Source: Chloroflexota bacterium
GTDB taxonomy: Bacteria; Chloroflexota; Dehalococcoidia; Lucifugimonadales; UBA3495
DNA length: 59,406 bases
Reading direction: 5' to 3'
NCBI GenBank assembly: GCA_028875055.1
Contig: JAPPGG010000050.1
Coordinates: forward strand, 1-59,406
Below are positions 7,764 through 14,446 of this stretch, piece by piece; the first letter of the stretch is position 1; each line of letters begins with the position of its first letter. Under the pieces are notes generated by a model. The model saw only the letters and a program-made list of their open reading frames with translations, was not told the DNA's origin and did not search any database. The translations under genes and the position numbers were made by a program.

Positions 7764-7784
7764 CCGTTCCGCCCTCCTTCCTGA

Positions 7785-7800
7785 TGTTCCTTGTGGAATA
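7785..7800. promoter_or_regulatory. parS-like imperfect palindrome, copy 1
   Basis: TGTTCCTTGTGGAATA is the imperfect partner of the perfect palindrome at 7841. The two starts are 56 bases apart, upstream of the HTH gene. Confidence 0.5.
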
Positions 7801-7840
7801 TTTCCAATAGGGATGGGGAACCTCGTCGCCGCTATCGCCG

Positions 7841-7856
7841 TGTTCCCTGTGGAACA
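7841..7856. promoter_or_regulatory. parS-like perfect palindrome, copy 2
   Basis: TGTTCCCTGTGGAACA has perfect 6-base arms around CTGT. It differs at two central positions from the parS-type sequence TGTTCCACGTGGAACA bound by ParB proteins. It could be an operator or partition site for the adjacent HTH protein. Confidence 0.55.
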
Positions 7857-8041
7857 TTTTGTAGCTGGACCCGCCACAAGACCATGGAACCCGCCCTTCC
7901 CGGAAAGTGTTGCCCGATTTCGCCCAAGACCCTTGGATTCTCCCCTTTTCCCATATGAACATGGCCACCGGTTCCCCTCTTTCCAAACTGATACCCCTGT
8001 ACACGCCTATGACACCACAGCCCGGCCGACGGACGTCAGGT

Positions 8042-8079
8042 CTTATAGGGGGATTCACGGCTGAACCACCCTATAAGGG
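8042..8079. promoter_or_regulatory. Palindromic element shared with the recombinase promoter region
   Basis: CTTATAGGGGGATTC (8042-8056) pairs with GAACCACCCTATAAG (8063-8077) at 13 of 15 positions. The segment CTGAACCACCCTATAAGGG (8061-8079) recurs with one change at 28547-28565, upstream of the recombinase. Both copies also carry TTCA-N4-TGAA. A common operator for transfer and excision is the simplest reading (inference). Confidence 0.55.
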
Positions 8080-8153
8080 CTTGGAGCGGCTTCCGGATGT
8101 CTCCAAACTTGTGTGACGAACATAAGTTCGAATAACCAGGAAGGGAGGTCATC

Positions 8154-8768
8154 ATGTTCCGGTGTCTCATAACCAATTACTGCAGAGCCCAACGACTGGC
8201 CCTGCTTACGGCGGCGCTGGCGATTTCAGCCACCGTTGCCATACCTGTTACCGGCCTGGTCCTGGCCCAGTCTCCCCCCGCCGACGCCATCAGCCTGGTC
8301 AACCGGGACCGTCAGATGGTGGAACGCAAGAAGGACGGCGACTTCGTGGCCCGCCCCATCTTCAGCCGCCAGGTCGGCGTCCTCTACTACGCCATCCGCC
8401 ACCCGGACTCCGGCGACTGGCTGACCAACACCTACCGGGTCCAGGGCGGCGAGAACCATCTTGCCGAAGGCTGGGAGTACACCTTCGAGTATCCGGCCCT
8501 GGGCGAGCAGCCCGACCTCCATCCCGAGGAAGTCTTCCTGCTGATGCTGGCCGTCCCCCGCCAAGGCGGCGGCGACCACCACACCTTCTACGCCCTGGTC
8601 CCCGTCCACCAGCCCAAGGGCTTGTGGGACCGGGTGCTGGGCTCCCTGGACCCGGACCGCTGGGCACGGGCCGCCGCCAAATGGGTGGTCCAGGGGGTCC
8701 ACGGAACGTTGTGCGGCGTGTTCGAGGGCGTGTTCCAGACCGACATCGCCAACTGCAGGGGAGGGTAA
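8154..8768 (+). CDS. Secreted protein of the transfer operon, unknown function
   Basis: The 204-residue product starts after GGGAGG. It has a signal-peptide-like N-terminus: basic residues, a hydrophobic core at about 15-38 and a likely cleavage after 'VLAQS'. The mature part has alternating charged and hydrophobic strands ('GVLYYAIRHPDSGDWLTNTYRV') and a C-terminal helical region with two cysteines. It is the first gene of the rightward operon, followed directly by a TrbL/VirB6-like gene. A periplasm-facing or surface accessory role in the mating channel is likely from position only. Confidence 0.6.
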   Translation: MFRCLITNYCRAQRLALLTAALAISATVAIPVTGLVLAQSPPADAISLVNRDRQMVERKKDGDFVARPIFSRQVGVLYYAIRHPDSGDWLTNTYRVQGGENHLAEGWEYTFEYPALGEQPDLHPEEVFLLMLAVPRQGGGDHHTFYALVPVHQPKGLWDRVLGSLDPDRWARAAAKWVVQGVHGTLCGVFEGVFQTDIANCRGG

Positions 8769-8773
8769 AGAGC

Positions 8774-9736
8774 ATGGGAGACATCCTCACCGGAACCCCG
8801 CCGGGCCTCACCTACGCTCATCCCTTCGTGCAGCAGGCGTGGTGGGCGGTTTGGGCCGTCACCACCGCCGCTCTCTCCGTGATCCTGGGTTGGATGGGCC
8901 TGAGCTTCATGGTCCAGGAACACCTGGGCAACCACCACTCGGGCTGGCGGGAGATGGTGCCCCGCCTGGTGCTGGGACTGACCGCCGCCGCGTCTTCGTT
9001 GTGGTGGTGCGCCCTGGTCATCGACGTGGCCCACGCCGTTTCCCAGTTCATCGCCGCCACCCTGAACGTCACCCCCGGCGACCTGCTGCGGGCGCCTTTG
9101 TTCGCGCTCCTGGCCGCCGTGGAGACCGGAGAGGTGGGGGTGGCCGTCTTCATCGCCCTGCTCTACCTGGTCTTCGGCTTCTTCCTGCTCTACCTGCTGG
9201 TGCAGATGATCCTGCGCCTGGCCCTGATAGACATCCTGCTCTGCCTGGCCCCCATCGCCCTGGGGCTGTGGATCCTGCCCCACACAGCGGGCTGGGGCCG
9301 CCACTGGCTGCGCCTCTTTATGACCACCGTGTTCCAGCAGGCGGTGCAGCTCATCGCCGTGGCCCTGGGCTTCGCCTTCCTGGGGGAGTTCGCCGCCATC
9401 GGCGAGTTCGAGCCGGTGCAGGACCTGGTGTGGAAGCTGCTGATGGCCATCGCCTTCATGTACCTGGCGGGGCGGGTCCCCTCGATGCTGGGCAACCACG
9501 GCACCTTCGACGCCTGGCTGCACACCCTCTACTTCGGGATGTCCCTGCCCGGCTCCATGGTCCGCTCGGCCCGTTCCCTGGGCCTGATGGTCGGGGGGGC
9601 CGCCGGCGGCCCGGCGGGAGCGGCGGGAGGGGCAGCAAGCGCGGCCAGCGCCGCCGGGGGCGCGGCGAGTTCGGCGGCCCAGAACTCCACGCCATCAGGC
9701 CAAAACAACTCTTCTCCCAGGAGCCAGACGCCCTAG
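8774..9736 (+). CDS. TrbL/VirB6-like membrane protein of a type IV secretion system
   Basis: The 320-residue protein has about six to seven membrane segments (near 18-42, 62-85, 100-140, 145-170, 180-215 and 225-245) and then an Ala/Gly/Ser-rich tail from about 275. Multi-span topology plus a low-complexity soluble tail is the hallmark of TrbL/VirB6 channel components. It starts at the ATG at 8774, five bases after the upstream stop. It lies in the usual place next to the VirB2-, VirB3- and VirB4-like genes. Sequence conservation in this family is weak, so the call rests on topology and context. Confidence 0.75.
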   Translation: MGDILTGTPPGLTYAHPFVQQAWWAVWAVTTAALSVILGWMGLSFMVQEHLGNHHSGWREMVPRLVLGLTAAASSLWWCALVIDVAHAVSQFIAATLNVTPGDLLRAPLFALLAAVETGEVGVAVFIALLYLVFGFFLLYLLVQMILRLALIDILLCLAPIALGLWILPHTAGWGRHWLRLFMTTVFQQAVQLIAVALGFAFLGEFAAIGEFEPVQDLVWKLLMAIAFMYLAGRVPSMLGNHGTFDAWLHTLYFGMSLPGSMVRSARSLGLMVGGAAGGPAGAAGGAASAASAAGGAASSAAQNSTPSGQNNSSPRSQTP

Positions 9737-9873
9737 CCGAAGTGGCGATGACAACTGGAGGGGAGGAAATACGCGCCGACCCAAGGAGGTGAACCATGTG
9801 CCGGTAGGGAAATTGGACTACTCCAAACGCGAACGAAACAGCCGAGCGAGGCAACAAAAAGGAGAAGAAGCTT

Positions 9874-10173
9874 ATGGAAGACCTGACACAGACCATTTCG
9901 AACCTGGTGGGGATCCTGCTGGGGCTGGTGGGCGTGGTAGGCGTGGGCTATTTCATCTACGGCGCCTACCTCTACCTCACCGCCTCAGGCGCCCCCAACC
10001 AGATGGAGCGAGGCAAGGCGGCCATGATGACCGCGCTGGCCGGCGTGGTTCTTGCCCTGGTGGCCTACGGAGTGGTGGAACTGGTGATCAATGCCGTGGT
10101 GAGCCCACCGGTGGAACTGGAACTTCCGGACCCCGGCAGCGGTGACGGTGGCGAGAGTGAGAGCGAGGGCTAG
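9874..10173 (+). CDS. VirB2/TrbC-like pilin
   Basis: The 99-residue protein has two membrane helices (about 8-32 and 48-74) joined by a short loop 'ASGAPNQMERGKA', the layout of VirB2/TrbC pilins, and an acidic Ser/Glu/Gly tail. No long signal peptide is evident. AAAAGGAGAAG precedes the ATG. The loop pattern 'GxPxxxxxGKxxMxxAL' is common in pilin-like proteins of Gram-positive-type and related systems. A second pilin-like gene lies at 11761. It would form the extracellular pilus or line the channel. Confidence 0.75.
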   Translation: MEDLTQTISNLVGILLGLVGVVGVGYFIYGAYLYLTASGAPNQMERGKAAMMTALAGVVLALVAYGVVELVINAVVSPPVELELPDPGSGDGGESESEG

Positions 10174-10183
10174 GAGGAAAGGA

Positions 10184-11791
10184 ATGAGAGAGCATGAAGT
10201 ACCCACTCACGTCCAGGCCGAGGACAAGGCCCTTCTATGGTTCACCTTTCCCCAGATCGTGGCGGTGGTGGCAACCTGCGCCATGGCCTACGGCGTATAT
10301 CGCTACTTCCCCTTCGGACCCTCGGGGCTGAAGCTGGGCTTGGCCATCCTGCTGGGCATTGTCGGCATCGCCATGACCGCGGGCAGGGTGGGCGGCCGGG
10401 GGCTGCCTCTGGTGTGCGCCGACCTGCTGAAGTTCAAGCTGGGCGCTCGGCGCTACGCCGGCTCCCCGTCGGAACTGGCGGTGAGCGAGCCGCCGCCCCA
10501 GCCCGCGGCCAGGCCCGACCCCCTGCGCCTGCTGGCGAAGAAGGCCGCCTACGGTATGGGCAAGGCCATGAAGACGGCAAGGCGAAAGGACCGGGCTCCC
10601 TTTAGACCCCACGGCTGGTTCGGCAAGCGGCGCCGCGCCCGCGGGGGCGACCAGGCCAAACGGAACGTCCGGGAGGCTAGAACCCGCAAGCCCTGGTACC
10701 GGCTGCTGGCGGTGGCGGGGTTGCTGGGGCTGAGCCTGCTGGCCATGCCCTCCTCGGCGTCGGCCGACGACCCGGATGACAACCCCTACGGCGACGCCTG
10801 GCGGCTGGAAGAAATCTATTTTGTGCCGCCGGACCCCGTATCGGGCCGCCGCATCTACGTCGAAAAGCTGGCCGTCACCGGAAACACCGCCGCCGTCACC
10901 CTGCGGGCCGCCCAGGAACTGGGGCTGAAGGGTCGGGTATATGGCGGACGGAAGGGCAGGACCCTGAAGATGGGCGTGAATTCAACCTTCAACGCCGGCC
11001 AGGCCAGGACCTACAACCTGACCCTGAACGGTCCCTCCCCGTCCTTCACCTTCTCCTGGCTGGATGCCCTGGGCTTTGCCGGCGCGACGTCCCTGAAGCG
11101 GAACCAGATTCCCCACCCCCTGCCCTCCGCCGACGGGGATCTCTGCGACCTGGAGGTCACCTCCCTGGAGTGGACTCCGGGACAGATCCAAGGAGTCATC
11201 GCTTCGGATTGCATCACCAATACACGGCACGAGGAGGACCTGCGAGTGTACGGCGGCCACTTCAGCCAGAGCGTCCCCGCCCTGCTGGACGCTACCGTCA
11301 CCGCGGTCGCGGGAACGGTCGCCGTCGCGTGGGGCGGACACTCTACCACGGCGCCCCTCGTCCCGGGCGGCGAGACCGCCTTTACCCTGGCCGTAGCCAA
11401 CGACCGGGCGGTTAGCGAACTGGAAATCGCGGCGGACCTGACGGCCACCCTGACCGTGCCCCGGCCGCCCATGTTGCAGACGGTCCATCACCCGGCCCGC
11501 ACCGACGTGTACACCCGCCGCGTGACCTGCACCTGTGGCGAGAGCAGCACCGTCAAGACCGTCCGCATCTACGTCCACCACCCGGAGCACGTGCGGGCGA
11601 CGGAGCGCCAACGCGCCGACGTGACTCGCACCCGGACGGAAAGCGTTCTCCTGCCGCCCGGCTTGGGATTAGGGGCCGACGCCCCCTACCAGGCCCTGCG
11701 CGTGCCCCCGCCCCAGCCCCCACCGCCCAAGGCGGAACAGTCGCCGGTGGGCGATTCCGGTTGGTGGAACTGGCTGTGGCCCGGCGATTGA
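10184..11791 (+). CDS. PrgI/VirB3-like protein fused to an extracellular domain
   Basis: The 535-residue protein begins at the ATG at 10184, with GGAGGAAAGG upstream. Residues 1-95 look like a PrgI/VirB3 protein: 'MREHEVPTHVQAEDKALLWFT' and two membrane helices (about 20-37 and 44-62). A basic linker (about 130-175) leads to a third hydrophobic helix near 183-200 that ends 'AMPSSASA', like a signal peptide cleavage site. The remaining 330 residues are predicted extracellular and beta-rich, with a 'CTCGESS' motif and a Pro-rich C-terminus 'PPPQPPPPKAEQ'. VirB3/PrgI proteins are normally about 100 residues, so this is a fusion, or two genes joined in frame. Confidence 0.75.
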   Translation: MREHEVPTHVQAEDKALLWFTFPQIVAVVATCAMAYGVYRYFPFGPSGLKLGLAILLGIVGIAMTAGRVGGRGLPLVCADLLKFKLGARRYAGSPSELAVSEPPPQPAARPDPLRLLAKKAAYGMGKAMKTARRKDRAPFRPHGWFGKRRRARGGDQAKRNVREARTRKPWYRLLAVAGLLGLSLLAMPSSASADDPDDNPYGDAWRLEEIYFVPPDPVSGRRIYVEKLAVTGNTAAVTLRAAQELGLKGRVYGGRKGRTLKMGVNSTFNAGQARTYNLTLNGPSPSFTFSWLDALGFAGATSLKRNQIPHPLPSADGDLCDLEVTSLEWTPGQIQGVIASDCITNTRHEEDLRVYGGHFSQSVPALLDATVTAVAGTVAVAWGGHSTTAPLVPGGETAFTLAVANDRAVSELEIAADLTATLTVPRPPMLQTVHHPARTDVYTRRVTCTCGESSTVKTVRIYVHHPEHVRATERQRADVTRTRTESVLLPPGLGLGADAPYQALRVPPPQPPPPKAEQSPVGDSGWWNWLWPGD

Positions 11792-12108
11792 CCATCCTCC
11801 TGTTTTCCCTCGGGGCGGCCCTGGCGTCGGTGGCCGCTGACACGCCGGAAGATAGGAAGGAACTGCTGGTGGCAGCCATCAACCAGGTGCTGACGGGCAT
11901 GGCCTATGTGGGGGCGGGCCTGTGCCTCTTCGGCATCGTGTGGGCCGGTTTCCTGCTGATGGCCGAGGGCGCCGAGGGCGAGGGAAGAGGAAGCCGGGCG
12001 CGCAACGCAGTGATCATGGCCGTGGTCGGTTTGGTGTTTGTGCTGATGGCCAAGGGCATCGCCGCCGGCTTACTGGGCAGGGTCATCACCGTCCTGCCCG
12101 GAGCATAG
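11761..12108 (+). CDS. Second VirB2-like pilin
   Basis: The product (115 residues if it starts at the TTG at 11761, about 106 from the TTG at 11788) has a cleavable signal-like N-terminus ('LTILLFSLGAALASVAA'), then two membrane helices (about 45-67 and 84-108) with the loop 'AEGEGRGSRARNAVIMA'. It overlaps the end of the preceding gene, so translation is probably coupled. Size and topology match VirB2/TrbC pilins and resemble the gene at 9874, but the loop sequences differ. No good ribosome-binding site is visible, which leaves the start uncertain. Confidence 0.65.
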   Translation: MVELAVARRLTILLFSLGAALASVAADTPEDRKELLVAAINQVLTGMAYVGAGLCLFGIVWAGFLLMAEGAEGEGRGSRARNAVIMAVVGLVFVLMAKGIAAGLLGRVITVLPGA

Positions 12109-12128
12109 AAACAGGAAAGGAGCTGTAA

Positions 12129-14384
12129 ATGGCAAAACCCAGATTTCCCAATCCGAACAACCTGAAAGACCTGGCCCGGCGCTGGCCTCCGGGCCCCTCA
12201 CGACACCAGGTCGCTGGCGGAGGAGAGGAGCCCGTTGCCGGGGAACCCAAGCCACCGCCGGACCTTAATCTGTTCTTCATGCTTTCCCACCTGGAGGAGG
12301 ACGGCCCGGTGCGGCTGGACGGGGTAAAGCTGGCGGTGCTGGAGGTGATGGGTTTGGAGCTGGACGAGCCCAAGCTGGGCGCCTTCGCCGGTTCCCTGAA
12401 CGCGGTGGACTTTCCGGTGCAACTGTCGGTCAGGCAGCACCCGCCGGTCCTTTCAACCTTGCGCAACAACTTGATGGCGGCCCAGCCCGAAGACCTGCCC
12501 CAACAGACCAAGGATGCCGCCGACAGCCTGGGGCGGTTGCTGACCACCCTGGAAACCCGGGAAGGCATCCTGGACCGGCGTTTCTATACCGTATGCGAGC
12601 ACAGCCGCAGGGATGAACTGCATGGCCTCCTGGTCCGAGCCGGCTTGGGAGTGTTCCCCCTGGTGGGCGAACCCTTGCGCCTCTTCTGGCTATCGGCAAC
12701 CCTGGGCGGTTCGCCCAACCAAAGAGACGAGCAGACCCAAATGGAGGTGCAAGTGAACCGAAGAGACATCCGCATCGGGGAGCGCCTGGTCTGTTCCCTG
12801 CACCTGGGCAAGTGGCCCCGCAGTCTCGCGCCCGGTTTCCTGCAAGGGCTGATGGCCGCCGGCGCGCCCATGGATCTGTCGGTGCACCTGGGGGCGATAC
12901 CGGCGGAGCAGGCGGCCCGCACCCTGGAATGGCAGAAGGTCAGGTTTGAATCAGCCCAGAGCCTGTCCTTCAAGCGGGGCCGCTCCATGTCGCCCGAGGC
13001 GGAGATCGCCCTGGAGGACGTGAGCCGTCTCAGGGACGAGGTTCAGCGGGGCCGGGAGCGACTGTTCCACGCATCCCTATCCGTCACGCTTCACGCCGAC
13101 AATGCCGACACTCTGAAGGACCTGACCCAGAAGGCCCGGGCCCACTTCGCCGCCACGTTGGGCAAGCTGGACAACCTGGCCTTCCGCCAGCGGGAGGGCC
13201 TGCTGTCCACCTTGCCTCTGGGCCTGAACGCCGTGGCGGTTTGGCGTACGTTGGACACATCATCGTTGGCGCGGTTGTTTCCCTTCTCGCCGCCGGACCT
13301 GGACACCCGTTCCGGCACCCTCTACGGCATCGACCTGCGGGCCTGCGCCCCCATCGTCTACGACCCCTTCGACGGGACCCACCTGAACGCCAACACCGCC
13401 GTCCTGGCGAGGTCGGGTTCAGGAAAATCCTTCGCAACCAAGCTGGGAGTGCTAAGGGGCCTATGCCGGGGGGTGCGGGCCTACGTGATAGACCCGGAGG
13501 GGGAGTACGCCGACATGGCCCGCGCCGCTGGCGGACGGGTACTGTCGCCCGGCGTCCCGGGACAGGGCATGAACCCCTTCGTCATCGACCGGGGCGACAG
13601 CGAGGAACTGTTGCAGCGCATCGGCAGCCTCAGACGGCTCATCGAGGTGATGGTGGGGGAACGCTTGAGCGCCGAGCGGCGTTCCAGCCTGGACCACGCC
13701 CTGGCCGGTTACTACTCCGAAAGGCGGGAGCGCACCGGCTTCCGCGATTTCTACGCCTACCTGCAGGAGGAGACGCCGGAGATCGCCCACCTGCTGCGCC
13801 CCTTCGCCACCGGCAGCCTGCGCGACCTGCTCTCCGACGAGGGCGACGACCTGCTGGCCCGCGAGGCCCTGGTGACGGTGTTCGACCTGCACCTGCTGGA
13901 GCCGGAGCTGAGACCGGCGGCGGCCATGGTCTGCACCGAGACGGTGTGGGCGGCCGCCGCCCAGGACCCCCGGCCAAGACTGCTGGTGGTGGACGAGGTG
14001 TGGAGCATCATGCAGCACCCGGAGGGCGCGGCCTTCATGGTCAGCATGGCGAAACGCGCCCGCAAGCACCGGCTGGGGCTCCAGTTCATCACCCAGGACG
14101 TGCAGGACCTCCTCAGCGAGGACTCCTCCCGCGCCATCACCGGCCACTCCGGCCGGGCGCTGTTGCAGAACGCCGCCTTCAAGCTGCTTTTGCAGCAGGA
14201 CGCCGCCGCCGTCAGCACCGTGGGCGAAGCCTTCGACCTGCCCGAGGAACTGCAACGGTGGCTGCTGTCCTGTCCCAGGGGCGACGGGCTTCTCCTGGCC
14301 CGGGGCAACCGCTTTCCCGTGCGCATTGAGGCCACCCCCGAGGAGACCCAAGTAATCGAGTGGCGACCCGGCCCCCGGCGCTAG
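12129..14384 (+). CDS. VirB4-family conjugation ATPase
   Basis: The 751-residue protein carries a Walker A motif near residues 428-437 ('ARSGSGKSF') and a Walker B near 618-625 ('LLVVDEVW'). Between and after them come typical VirB4 blocks, for example 'DPEGEYADMARAAGGRVL' and 'LQFITQDVQDLLS'. AAAGGAG lies before the ATG, and the gene follows the second pilin by 20 bases. VirB4 ATPases energise assembly of the type IV secretion channel and pilus from the cytoplasmic side. With the PrgI-like, TrbL-like and VirD4-like genes this makes a nearly complete minimal mating-pair apparatus. Confidence 0.92.
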   Translation: MAKPRFPNPNNLKDLARRWPPGPSRHQVAGGGEEPVAGEPKPPPDLNLFFMLSHLEEDGPVRLDGVKLAVLEVMGLELDEPKLGAFAGSLNAVDFPVQLSVRQHPPVLSTLRNNLMAAQPEDLPQQTKDAADSLGRLLTTLETREGILDRRFYTVCEHSRRDELHGLLVRAGLGVFPLVGEPLRLFWLSATLGGSPNQRDEQTQMEVQVNRRDIRIGERLVCSLHLGKWPRSLAPGFLQGLMAAGAPMDLSVHLGAIPAEQAARTLEWQKVRFESAQSLSFKRGRSMSPEAEIALEDVSRLRDEVQRGRERLFHASLSVTLHADNADTLKDLTQKARAHFAATLGKLDNLAFRQREGLLSTLPLGLNAVAVWRTLDTSSLARLFPFSPPDLDTRSGTLYGIDLRACAPIVYDPFDGTHLNANTAVLARSGSGKSFATKLGVLRGLCRGVRAYVIDPEGEYADMARAAGGRVLSPGVPGQGMNPFVIDRGDSEELLQRIGSLRRLIEVMVGERLSAERRSSLDHALAGYYSERRERTGFRDFYAYLQEETPEIAHLLRPFATGSLRDLLSDEGDDLLAREALVTVFDLHLLEPELRPAAAMVCTETVWAAAAQDPRPRLLVVDEVWSIMQHPEGAAFMVSMAKRARKHRLGLQFITQDVQDLLSEDSSRAITGHSGRALLQNAAFKLLLQQDAAAVSTVGEAFDLPEELQRWLLSCPRGDGLLLARGNRFPVRIEATPEETQVIEWRPGPRR

Positions 14385-14446
14385 ACCGGACCGGCAAACC
14401 GAGTAAACCGAATCCAATAAACAATTAGAAGGAGAAAACGACTCTT

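Larger units (their letters stand above)
7764..8153. other. Divergent control region between HTH gene and transfer operon
   Basis: This 390-base gap carries the two parS-like palindromes, a 15-base-arm inverted repeat (8042-8077) and a small CGAAC-ATAA-GTTCG palindrome near 8117-8130, just ahead of the transfer operon's first ribosome-binding site. No gene is seen. It must hold promoters for both directions. Confidence 0.6.

Noticed and set aside
9789-10145. Open frame beginning GTG after AAGGAGG, and a three-codon frame ATG-TGC-CGG-TAG inside it
   Set aside because: The long frame overlaps the pilin gene and is not protein-like. The strong ribosome-binding site before a three-codon frame is curious, but there is too little to call a leader peptide.
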